The translations under genes were made by a program, and so were the position numbers. The notes beneath the pieces were generated by a model. It saw only the letters and a list, made by a program, of their open reading frames with translations, ran no database searches and was not told where the DNA came from. This document shows positions 40,280 through 46,941 of a stretch of 64,000 nt of DNA, one piece after another. Where the stretch lies: positions 87,953 through 151,952 of the forward strand of contig JANQLO010000074.1 of assembly GCA_028280505.1 (NCBI GenBank). Reading direction: 5' to 3'. Each line of letters begins with the position of its first letter. The first letter of the stretch is position 1. This DNA comes from Chromatiales bacterium. Its GTDB lineage: Bacteria; Pseudomonadota; Gammaproteobacteria; Chromatiales; Chromatiaceae.

Positions 40280-40294
40280 GTTCTCTCGATGTTC
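40280..40294. promoter_or_regulatory. Candidate LexA box (GTTC-N7-GTTC), helicase side
   Basis: Direct repeat GTTC-TCTCGAT-GTTC, 7 bp upstream of the helicase start. A perfect -10-like TATAAT on the plus strand adjoins it at 40295-40300. The form is that of alphaproteobacterial SOS boxes, not the CTGT-N8-ACAG of E. coli. Confidence 0.65.
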
Positions 40295-40312
40295 TATAAT
40301 CGGGGCATTATA

Positions 40313-40327
40313 GAACATATTCAGAAC
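40313..40327. promoter_or_regulatory. Candidate LexA box (GAAC-N7-GAAC), lexA side
   Basis: Direct repeat GAAC-ATATTCA-GAAC, ending 25 bp before the lexA ATG and oriented opposite to the box at 40280. A minus-strand TATAAT lies at 40307-40312 between the two boxes. Together the boxes flank divergent -10 elements. Confidence 0.65.
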
Positions 40328-40352
40328 TTCGAGACAACTGACGGAGAACCGA

Positions 40353-40973
40353 ATGGTCCCACCGACACTCACGCGACGACAGCAGGAGATTTTCGATTAC
40401 CTGCGCCGCCACCTCGACGAATTCCCACACCCGCCAACCCTCGACGAGCTATGCGACGCCCTGGGCCTGAAATCGCGCGGCTCTTTACACAAACAAATCC
40501 AGGCACTGATCGAGGCCGGTTTGGTCGAACCAATGAACAATCTCCGCCGCGGCATAAGGCTGGTCGAAGATGCTATCGAAACGGCAGACGAAGGCGATGC
40601 CTTACCACTGTACGGCTATATCGCGGCCGGGCGTCCGATCGAGGCGATCAGCAATCCGGAAATGATCGACGTGCCGAACCAGCTACGCACGACCAAGCCC
40701 TGTTACGTGCTCGAAGTACGTGGCGATTCCATGATCGAGGAAGGCATTCTCGACGGCGACTGGGTCGTGATCGAACACCGTGATCAGGCACGAAATGGTG
40801 ACATCGTGGTTGCCTTGGTCGACGGCGAGGAGGCAACGCTAAAACGGCTCGAACAACGTAGAGGCGAAGTCGTGTTGCACCCGGCGAACAGTGCCTTGTC
40901 CGCGATGCATTTCCATCCGGAACAAGTGCAAATCCAGGGCGTGCTGGTTGGGCAGATGCGGCGTTATCACTGA
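40353..40973 (+). CDS. lexA: LexA SOS repressor
   Basis: A 206-residue LexA. The N-terminal winged helix (LTRRQQEIFDYLRRHLDEFPHPPTLDELCDALGLKSRGSLHKQIQAL, described here by its key parts) has a recognition region SRGSLHKQIQAL unlike the FRSPNAAEEHLKAL of E. coli and closer to alphaproteobacterial LexA. The cleavage site is Ala92-Gly93 (YIAAGRP), and the protease dyad is Ser126 (GDSM) and Lys164 (ATLKR). CGGAG precedes the ATG. It is divergent from the MrfA-type helicase and probably represses both directions. Confidence 0.94.
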   Translation: MVPPTLTRRQQEIFDYLRRHLDEFPHPPTLDELCDALGLKSRGSLHKQIQALIEAGLVEPMNNLRRGIRLVEDAIETADEGDALPLYGYIAAGRPIEAISNPEMIDVPNQLRTTKPCYVLEVRGDSMIEEGILDGDWVVIEHRDQARNGDIVVALVDGEEATLKRLEQRRGEVVLHPANSALSAMHFHPEQVQIQGVLVGQMRRYH

Positions 40974-41007
40974 GCCGAGTATTCCACGGTCTTTAAAGAG
41001 AAAATGC

Positions 41008-41397
41008 ATGACTGACGAATTTGAAAAATCCATTCCAATACTCCCGGTTGCAAATGCAGCAGAAACGGCGAAGTTTTATAAGGAAAGATTAGGCTTTGAA
41101 ATTGATGTGCTGTGGGAAAACCCACCTTACGCAGTCGTCAGCCGGGGAAATGCTTCGATTGAGTTTGGCGAAGGCCGTCCCGAACACGTCGGTGGTGGAG
41201 TTTGTTACTTCATGGTCGAGAATGCAGATGCCATCTATGCGGAGTATAAAGCAACCGGTGTGGAGTTCGTGGACAGACTCGAAAATCGAGAATACGGAAA
41301 TCGGGACTTTCGAGTGAAAGACAACAATGGAAACCTGCTGATTATCGGAAATTCTCTACCGAACCAAGAAGAGCTCATCCGTAGCAACAGCGCATGA
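41008..41397 (+). CDS. VOC (glyoxalase/bleomycin resistance) family protein
   Basis: A 129-residue vicinal-oxygen-chelate fold protein with the paired beta-alpha-beta units typical of the family (ETAKFYKERLGFEIDVLWENPPYAVV; DAIYAEYKATGVEFVDRL; FRVKDNNGNLLIIG). Ribosome binding AAAGAG precedes the ATG at 41008. Base composition is visibly lower in GC than the flanking genes, suggesting recent acquisition. Such proteins are often annotated as bleomycin-resistance or glyoxalase-like, but the substrate cannot be read from sequence. It lies 34 bp after lexA. Confidence 0.8.
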   Translation: MTDEFEKSIPILPVANAAETAKFYKERLGFEIDVLWENPPYAVVSRGNASIEFGEGRPEHVGGGVCYFMVENADAIYAEYKATGVEFVDRLENREYGNRDFRVKDNNGNLLIIGNSLPNQEELIRSNSA

Positions 41398-41463
41398 CAA
41401 ACACAACTATGCGAACACGTGTCGGCCGTTCAAGGCATTGAATACCCAATCGACCTGCTGAAT

Positions 41464-41772
41464 TCAGTGAGTCTGACGATGATAAACGCCGTCTTCATAT
41501 CCACTAAATAAATCCGACAACATCGGATGTGATACCGGCTTGGCTTCGCCGTCTTGTTCAAGATGTCGCTCGGCGACATAGGTTTCATGCTCACCACCAT
41601 CGACCAGCACGCGATACCAGGGCTGATCTTTCGGCGGGCGTGATTGTGCAACCTGTTCATACCAGGTGTCACTACCCTGGAAGGTTGCGTCGACATCGAT
41701 CACGACCCCTCGGTAATCGAAGCGGACGTGGTGCACGATCTGTCCGATGAAGAACTTGGCTTTGGCAGTCAT
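41464..41772 (-). CDS. hspQ: Heat-shock protein HspQ
   Basis: A 102-residue HspQ/YccV-family protein. The segments FFIGQIVHHVRFDYRGVVIDVD, PWYRVLVDGGEHETYVAERHLE and the C-terminal HPMLSDLFSGYEDGVYH are diagnostic. In enterobacteria HspQ is a specificity factor and substrate of Lon protease, originally described as binding hemimethylated DNA. It follows cmoB by 15 bp and may be read from the same transcript. Confidence 0.92.
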   Translation of the reverse strand: MTAKAKFFIGQIVHHVRFDYRGVVIDVDATFQGSDTWYEQVAQSRPPKDQPWYRVLVDGGEHETYVAERHLEQDGEAKPVSHPMLSDLFSGYEDGVYHRQTH

Positions 41773-41787
41773 TCGGCAATGCTCCAG

Positions 41788-42780
41788 TTATTTTGCTCGG
41801 GCGATCAGAACCGCACGCCTTGGCGCCGGATAACCCTCTATTGTCTTTTCTCTATCGGCGGGATCGAGAAAATCTGCAAGTGACTCGAATCGCATCCATG
41901 CGGTGGACCGCTGTTCTTGTCGACTGGTTCGCGTGACATCGACAACACGAATATCGTCGAAACCCGCACGCGCCATCCAGACGGTCAATGCGGCCGTGCT
42001 TGGAATAAACCACACGTTGCGCATCTTGGCGTAACGGCCGGCCGGCACCAGTACATCGCGTTCTCCACCGGCGATCACCAAGGTTTCCAATACCAGCTGC
42101 CCATGCCTTCGCAAAGAACTGCGCAACTTCATCAGATGATCGATCGGTGACCGGCGATGATAGAACACACCCATCGATAACACCGTATCGAATCGCTCCA
42201 GCTTTTGCGGCACCGCCTCGATACCCAAAGGCAGCAAACTAATTCGTTCGACCAAGGCCGGCACCGAAGGTGCGATCAACTTGGTGATCGCCAAAAACTG
42301 TGCGAGAAACAACGCCGTCGGATCGATACCGATAACCCGTCGCGCGCCGGCCATTGCCAGACGCCAGCAGTAATAACCGTTGCCGCAACCGACATCCAGC
42401 ACCAATCGATTGTCCAATGCCTCCAGGTATGGCTCGATACGTGCCCATTTCCAATCCGAACGCCACTCGGTGTCGATCTCGATACCGGCGATCGAGAACG
42501 GACCTTTACGCCAGGGATGCAGCATCTGCAACGCGGACTCGATCCGTGTTTGTCTGTCCTTATCGACCGCCGAAAGTCCATGAAGGTTCAGTGCGCCGTT
42601 GTGTACATCGAACGTACCGTGGAGATCGTCGGGCAGAAGCCCCAAGGCCTGTCGCCAACGTGCCCAATCGCCGTGGGGCGCCAGTTCGAGCACCTGCGCC
42701 AATTGATCCTCGATGATCGACGCCCAGTCGTCGAGCCCTTCGTCCAGCAAGATCGCGCGCTCGCGCGCAACGTCGATCAT
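41788..42780 (-). CDS. cmoB: tRNA U34 carboxymethyltransferase CmoB
   Basis: A 330-residue methyltransferase-fold enzyme that moves the carboxymethyl group of carboxy-SAM to 5-hydroxyuridine at the tRNA wobble position. The SAM motif LVLDVGCGNGYYCWRLAMAGAR and the downstream VLSMGVFYHRRSPIDHL are typical CmoB. The start ATG at 42780 overlaps the cmoA stop (ATGA), which supports it over the longer frame. Confidence 0.95.
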   Translation of the reverse strand: MIDVARERAILLDEGLDDWASIIEDQLAQVLELAPHGDWARWRQALGLLPDDLHGTFDVHNGALNLHGLSAVDKDRQTRIESALQMLHPWRKGPFSIAGIEIDTEWRSDWKWARIEPYLEALDNRLVLDVGCGNGYYCWRLAMAGARRVIGIDPTALFLAQFLAITKLIAPSVPALVERISLLPLGIEAVPQKLERFDTVLSMGVFYHRRSPIDHLMKLRSSLRRHGQLVLETLVIAGGERDVLVPAGRYAKMRNVWFIPSTAALTVWMARAGFDDIRVVDVTRTSRQEQRSTAWMRFESLADFLDPADREKTIEGYPAPRRAVLIARAK

Positions 42781-43508
42781 TTTTGCGCCACCAGCGACAC
42801 GAAATTGAAGCACTGAAACCAAAGATCGCTGCGGCTGAAACCGGCCTCAGCCAAACGTTTACGATGTGCCGCCAGGGTTTCGGGCAACAAGACGTCTTCG
42901 AGTGCCGAACGCTTTCGGCTGATCTCCAATTCGCTGTAGCCATTGGCACGCTTGAACGCATGATGCATGTCGACCAACAGGTTATCGGCATTCGGATCCT
43001 CGCCGGCGATTTTTTCCGACAACACCATGATGCCGCCGGGACGAAGCGCGGCATGGATACGTCGCAATACCGTCAAGCGTTCGTCCCGAGGCAAAAACTG
43101 CAAAGTGAAATTCATCACGACGATCGAGGCATTTTGTAGAGGCACCTTACGTATATCGTCACATATCCATTGGATATCCGGGTGTTGTCCGCCAATGGTC
43201 GCGGCTGCGCGGTGCAACATGGCCGGTGCGTTATCGACACCGACGACCTCGCAAGGCGTTTCACCACGGCCCAAGGCCAGTGCGACGGTCGATGCACCCA
43301 GGGAACAACCCAGATCGTATAGGCGGCTGCGTTCCTGCGCGTAACGTCCGGCCAAGAGCTGAATCATATTGATGATCGCCGGATAGCCAGGCACCGACCG
43401 TCTGATCATATCCGGAAAAACGGCGGCGACCGCATCGTCGAATACGAAATCGCCAAGCGGTGCCCCGGCTCCCGCGTAGAGATTGTCAGACCTTTTATCG
43501 TCGCTCAC
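42777..43508 (-). CDS. cmoA: Carboxy-S-adenosylmethionine synthase CmoA
   Basis: A 243-residue SAM-dependent enzyme that uses prephenate to make carboxy-SAM, the cofactor of CmoB. Family segments are FDDAVAAVFPDMIRRSVPGYPAII, the SAM motif LYDLGCSLGASTVALA and VVMNFTLQFLPRDER. It starts with GTG. It overlaps cmoB by four bases and lies 36 bp after the SET-domain gene. Prephenate links this modification to the aromatic pathway encoded 8-10 kb away. Confidence 0.96.
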   Translation of the reverse strand: MSDDKRSDNLYAGAGAPLGDFVFDDAVAAVFPDMIRRSVPGYPAIINMIQLLAGRYAQERSRLYDLGCSLGASTVALALGRGETPCEVVGVDNAPAMLHRAAATIGGQHPDIQWICDDIRKVPLQNASIVVMNFTLQFLPRDERLTVLRRIHAALRPGGIMVLSEKIAGEDPNADNLLVDMHHAFKRANGYSELEISRKRSALEDVLLPETLAAHRKRLAEAGFSRSDLWFQCFNFVSLVAQK

Positions 43509-43544
43509 GATACTCGCCGCCTGGTGCTGGGTAAGGACCGATGT

Positions 43545-43886
43545 TCAGGCCCACGCGTAATCGATCGTGATCTCTTCATCAGGTGCGATAGCACATTCTG
43601 CATAGAGATCGAAACCGTCGAACGCCGCATTGCACGGCGTCGCATGATTCAAAAAACGCAGCAGATTCTCGCCGATTCGGCCGACCGGTGAGGGATCGTT
43701 CTCGTGTTCATAAACCCAGAGCACATGCTCGCCATCGGCCTGCGTCTCCGGACCGTCGAAGGTACCGATGTAGTCCCCGGCGACCAAAGCACGCGCCGCA
43801 AACAAGCCCCGGCCGTGTATGGGCGAGTCGGCCGCGTACACCACATCTGAGAGTTCTTCATCACGACTACGTTTCGATAGGCTCAT
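43545..43886 (-). CDS. SET-domain protein
   Basis: A 113-residue protein that is essentially a bare SET domain: an N-terminal GRGLFAARALVAGDYIGTF strand pair, the NH motif RFLNHATPCNA and the C-terminal EEITIDYAW. SET domains transfer methyl groups from SAM to lysine. Bacterial stand-alone SET proteins are common but rarely characterised; the target here is unknown. The ATG at 43886 overlaps the upstream stop (ATGA), giving a secure start. Its place in an apparent operon with cmoAB is noteworthy. Confidence 0.82.
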   Translation of the reverse strand: MSLSKRSRDEELSDVVYAADSPIHGRGLFAARALVAGDYIGTFDGPETQADGEHVLWVYEHENDPSPVGRIGENLLRFLNHATPCNAAFDGFDLYAECAIAPDEEITIDYAWA

Positions 43887-44755
43887 CGCGGCACCTGCAC
43901 GCTTTGTATCGCCATCGATCGATCGCCACCCTCCATCGTTCCCCAACCCACCTGATGAACAGGCAGGGTATCGGCATCCAACTCATTGAGCATATCGCCC
44001 AATGCACGCACGATCCCTTCGTAACCCTTCCACATGATCAATAATTTCTCCATCAACGACAACAATGCGATACCTTCGCGCTCGGCGCGAATCGCATAGA
44101 CATGGCCGGCGGGCAACACCCGACGGCTTTCGGTATATAGATACTCATGGGCGTTAGCATTGGTCACCCCGGGCTGCCGCATCAATTCATCGACGGTCGG
44201 TAAGGTCGTCGGGACCTCGGGTATCGTCGAGCGCACACCCTGGGATACAGGGCGGTACGGCAGTTTGCCGCGAGTCAATGACGAGTAGCTGAAGCGGGTC
44301 GGCCCCAATTCGGACAACAGTATTGGATTGAGTTGCCATCCCGGTGTCGCGAAGGCCAATGGTTGATCGTCACAACCCAGCCGCTGGCAGCTGGACCAAA
44401 GGGCGTCACATTGATCACGGGTCCAGTCTTCATCGGCATGTGCCATGCCGTCACGCCACATGTTCGGCGACATCCCGAACAAACCAACCTCGTGTCCATT
44501 CTCTCTTGCCGCACGTATCAAGGCAGCGTCGGCCAACGATGGCGATTTGCGCAGCGTGCCGTAGGTCAGCGCCCGGAGCCCAAGCGTCGCGCGCGAGCGC
44601 CAAGTTTGCAGCGGTCGCCGGCAGGCGTCGTCGCCACCCAGGGGAAACAAAAAGGTAGCTCGAACTTGGTACTGACCGAATAAGCGCATGAGGTTGGGAA
44701 CACCCTCACGCAGACCGCGCAAGGAACTGACCTCGACTCGCAAGGCGATACGCAT
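43883..44755 (-). CDS. ArnD-like polysaccharide-deacetylase homologue with degenerate active site
   Basis: A 290-residue protein aligning with the NodB-like deformylase ArnD through its start (IALRVEVSSLRGLREGVPNLMRLF), middle (ENGHEVGLFG) and GWQLNP segment. ArnD uses Asp-Asp and His-x3-His residues to bind metal. Here the first acidic motif reads EVS instead of DVD, and the histidine expected after EVGL is Phe. It may therefore be inactive or do different chemistry. No other arn gene is nearby. It heads the run ArnD-like, SET, cmoA, cmoB, hspQ. Confidence 0.7.
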   Translation of the reverse strand: MRIALRVEVSSLRGLREGVPNLMRLFGQYQVRATFLFPLGGDDACRRPLQTWRSRATLGLRALTYGTLRKSPSLADAALIRAARENGHEVGLFGMSPNMWRDGMAHADEDWTRDQCDALWSSCQRLGCDDQPLAFATPGWQLNPILLSELGPTRFSYSSLTRGKLPYRPVSQGVRSTIPEVPTTLPTVDELMRQPGVTNANAHEYLYTESRRVLPAGHVYAIRAEREGIALLSLMEKLLIMWKGYEGIVRALGDMLNELDADTLPVHQVGWGTMEGGDRSMAIQSVQVPR

Positions 44756-44826
44756 TAAATCGAAAACGCATGAATTGAGAACGAGCCGCTAAGTCTGCAG
44801 CCCACCGGGACGGGTGGCAAGCGGCA

Positions 44827-45027
44827 TCAATTGGGGGTACAGGTACCTTCGTAGACCGCCATCACGGCACGTAGCTCGCTGATTACAGCACGCACCTCAT
44901 GAGAGGAAAGTCCCTTGACCTCGGGAAGATTTCGCCCCGACTCGAGGGCGTCAATATCGGACCAAACCGCACGACAGCCTTTGCGGCAGACGTTTTCCAC
45001 GCATTTTTCAACCCGGCGCTGATCCAA
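44827..45027 (-). CDS. Small conserved cysteine-containing protein
   Basis: A 66-residue product starting with TTG, chosen because GGAGGG lies about eight bases before it and the one upstream ATG is out of frame. The sequence EKCVENVCRKGCRAV carries three cysteines spaced C-x4-C-x3-C, and a fourth sits near the C-terminus (GTCTPN). I recall very similar short hypothetical proteins in other gammaproteobacteria, but no function. The cysteines suggest metal or iron-sulfur binding. It is divergent from the 55-residue SOS-linked gene, and the SOS boxes lie about 100 bp upstream of it as well. Confidence 0.65.
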   Translation of the reverse strand: MDQRRVEKCVENVCRKGCRAVWSDIDALESGRNLPEVKGLSSHEVRAVISELRAVMAVYEGTCTPN

Positions 45028-45122
45028 GGTCTCATCCCTCCGGCGAACCGGGGCATTAGTATACCTGCATATGCCAATTTTTCCAGGTTATGACATTCGA
45101 ACTATCGAATTAAGAATATTTT

Positions 45123-45137
45123 GTTCTTGCTTTGTTC
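45123..45137. promoter_or_regulatory. Candidate LexA box (GTTC-N7-GTTC)
   Basis: Direct repeat GTTC-TTGCTTT-GTTC. The -35-like TTGCTT at 45127-45132 lies within its spacer, so repressor binding would block the promoter. Confidence 0.65.
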
Positions 45138-45154
45138 TCTTTAATTGCTATAGT
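45127..45154 (+). promoter_or_regulatory. Promoter of the 55-residue membrane-protein gene
   Basis: -35 TTGCTT (45127-45132), 16-bp spacer, -10 TATAGT (45149-45154). It is framed by two candidate LexA boxes. Confidence 0.6.
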
Positions 45155-45158
45155 GAGA

Positions 45159-45173
45159 GAACATCGAGAGAAC
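45159..45173. promoter_or_regulatory. Candidate LexA box (GAAC-N7-GAAC)
   Basis: Direct repeat GAAC-ATCGAGA-GAAC, just downstream of the -10 element and 19 bp before the start codon. With the box at 45123 it repeats the double-box layout of the lexA promoter (21-bp gap here, 18-bp gap there). Confidence 0.65.
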
Positions 45174-45192
45174 GCTATGCAAGGAGACCCCG

Positions 45193-45360
45193 ATGCCAAA
45201 ACGCCCCTACATCATGTGCGATCTGAACGGCCGCAAGGTCGATCACATTATGGATTTCAGTCTTGTCGAACGCCGTACACGCTCACGCTCTATATTCGAG
45301 ATCAGCGTATTCCTGGCCAGTGTCGCAGCCTATTTGTTCATGTTGGCGCTGAGCGCCTGA
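45193..45360 (+). CDS. 55-residue single-pass membrane protein, candidate SOS effector
   Basis: The reading frame encodes 55 residues. A polar N-terminal half (MPKRPYIMCDLNGRKVDHIM) is followed by the basic patch ERRTRSR and a C-terminal membrane helix (about 34-54; IFEISVFLASVAAYLFMLAL). The positive patch predicts a cytoplasmic N-terminus. AAGGAG lies seven bases before the ATG, a promoter and two candidate LexA boxes lie upstream, and a terminator follows. Size and topology resemble SOS-induced inhibitors of division such as SidA and YneA, or the toxin TisB, but I see no sequence similarity. The function is inferred from regulation only. Confidence 0.7.
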   Translation: MPKRPYIMCDLNGRKVDHIMDFSLVERRTRSRSIFEISVFLASVAAYLFMLALSA

Positions 45361-45374
45361 GCCATCGCATAGAT

Positions 45375-45405
45375 CACTCCCAAGCGGCAAGGGAGTGCCG
45401 TTTTT
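45375..45405 (+). terminator. Rho-independent terminator
   Basis: Stem CACTCCC/GGGAGTG with a nine-base loop, followed by CCGTTTTT. It closes the 55-residue gene as a monocistronic unit. Confidence 0.85.
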
Positions 45406-45541
45406 CCCGGTCCTTCTCCGTCGGTTTTAGTTTTCCGCCGAACCCCGTTAGACCGCACAATATCTCTACGCAAACCCCGTTATCCGCGCGGCCGGTTCGT
45501 TCGACATTGACGTCTGGTCGTGCCCTATACTCAGCGGATCG

Positions 45542-46315
45542 ATGGTCATTGGATACCGCGTGAACCTAAGCCCGTGTGCCGGCGCCTATGCCACCTTTTA
45601 CCGCTGGCTGATCCTTTTCGGGATCTTGTTATTCGGTTTCTTCGTTGCTTTTGAGCACGACCTGCTCACACGCTTACTGCGCACGGACGAAAGCTATCTC
45701 TCCGGCCTGATACTCGCCCTACTACTGCTCGCCAGCCTGGATGCCGGTCGCCGCGCCCATCATCTTGGTCGTGAGTTATGCAAAGCCATGCAGATTGTGG
45801 CGCGCGCACGTGCCGGCGAATCACTATTTCGACATCATCCGGACAAAGGCCTGATTCTGGAACAACATGACGATGGCGAATCATATGCCCATCATCATCT
45901 GGTGCTGCTCGCCAATAAAACCTACCAACATGGCGCACTCTGCAGCCAGGATCTATTGCTGGAGAGGCTGGAAAATGCCCTGGGACGCGGTCATGAGACC
46001 GGCTGGTTTCTTGCCGACATGATGATCCGACTCGGGCTGCTCGGTACCGTGATCGGCTTCATTTTCATGCTCGGTTCGATCACGGACGTCTCCAGTGTCG
46101 ATATCCGGACATTACAACAGTTGCTTACCGATATGAGCGGCGGCATGCGTATCGCACTCTACACGACGCTGACCGGTCTCGGTGCCGGCATGTTGCTGGG
46201 TCTGCAATACCGACTGCTGGATCAGGCGGTCGATCGACTGATGGCGGAGATCATCGAATTGTCCGAGGTCCATGTCATCGCCGAACTCCGTCGGCTGCTG
46301 GACGGTTCGGCATGA
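45542..46315 (+). CDS. MotA/TolQ/ExbB-family proton-channel-like protein
   Basis: A 257-residue membrane protein with four predicted helices (about 19-37, 52-68, 160-180, 202-224). The last two carry the family signature RLGLLGTVIGFIFMLGSI and MRIALYTTLTGLGAGMLLG, matching the pore helices of MotA, TolQ and ExbB. The loop between helices 2 and 3 (about 90 residues) is cytoplasmic in the family. The frame starts at the ATG at 45542; a GTG at 45560 is possible. Its stop overlaps the next gene by four bases (ATGA). No flagellar, tol or ton gene is nearby, so the machine it drives is unknown. Confidence 0.85.
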   Translation: MVIGYRVNLSPCAGAYATFYRWLILFGILLFGFFVAFEHDLLTRLLRTDESYLSGLILALLLLASLDAGRRAHHLGRELCKAMQIVARARAGESLFRHHPDKGLILEQHDDGESYAHHHLVLLANKTYQHGALCSQDLLLERLENALGRGHETGWFLADMMIRLGLLGTVIGFIFMLGSITDVSSVDIRTLQQLLTDMSGGMRIALYTTLTGLGAGMLLGLQYRLLDQAVDRLMAEIIELSEVHVIAELRRLLDGSA

Positions 46316-46941
46316 GCCTGCGGCGGCGTTATTCGCGCCAGTCACGCACAACCGATCCTTTCATCGATCTACTGTTCAATGCTCTGCTCGGCTTTACCTT
46401 TCTGTTCCTGGTCTCGGTGATGTTCATGAATCCAGAGGCTCGCAAGGGACGGGTCGACCTCAAAGCCGAGTACATCATCTCGGTGACCTGGCCGGATCAT
46501 CTCGCCGACGACATCGACCTGTGGGTGCAAGATCCGATTGGTGAGACGGTGTCTTATCTGCGCAAGGACGCCGGGTGGCTACATCTCGATCGCGACGACC
46601 GCGGCGAAATCAATGACACCATTCTGATCGACGGCAAGGAGCTGATTTATCCGATCAACCAAGAGGTCGTCACCATACGCGGCATCATCCCCGGGGAATA
46701 CATCGTCAATCTTTATTACTACACCGCAGCCAATACGCAGCCGGTGGAGGCCTTGGTCAAAGTCGAGAAAGTCAATCCCACTCTACAGACGGTGTTCGTA
46801 CGCAAGGTCGTCATGGCTGAGCAGGACGACGAACAGACGGTAGTACGCTTTACGCTCGATCGACAGGGTGGCGTCAGTGGCATCAATCAATTACAGAAGA
46901 CGCTGACGCCCTACGCCCTGGAACCCGGGCCGAACGCATGA
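46312..46941 (+). CDS. TolR/ExbD-position membrane protein with periplasmic beta-domain
   Basis: A 209-residue protein with one N-terminal helix (about 17-39; FIDLLFNALLGFTFLFLVSVMFM) preceded by Asp15 and containing Asp19, the place where ExbD, TolR and MotB hold the proton-carrying aspartate. Residues about 50-170 form a beta-rich domain with DDIDLWVQDPIGETVSYL, reminiscent of the DxDLxVxDPxG strand of DUF2135-like folds, instead of the TolR or OmpA-like domain. It overlaps the upstream channel gene and the downstream gene by four bases each. The pairing implies a proton-driven complex that acts on an unknown periplasmic or envelope target. Confidence 0.75.
   Translation: MSLRRRYSRQSRTTDPFIDLLFNALLGFTFLFLVSVMFMNPEARKGRVDLKAEYIISVTWPDHLADDIDLWVQDPIGETVSYLRKDAGWLHLDRDDRGEINDTILIDGKELIYPINQEVVTIRGIIPGEYIVNLYYYTAANTQPVEALVKVEKVNPTLQTVFVRKVVMAEQDDEQTVVRFTLDRQGGVSGINQLQKTLTPYALEPGPNA

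Noticed and set aside
40891..41007. N-terminal extension of the VOC protein
   Set aside because: It overlaps the lexA 3' end in another frame, and a good start with a ribosome binding site exists at 41008.
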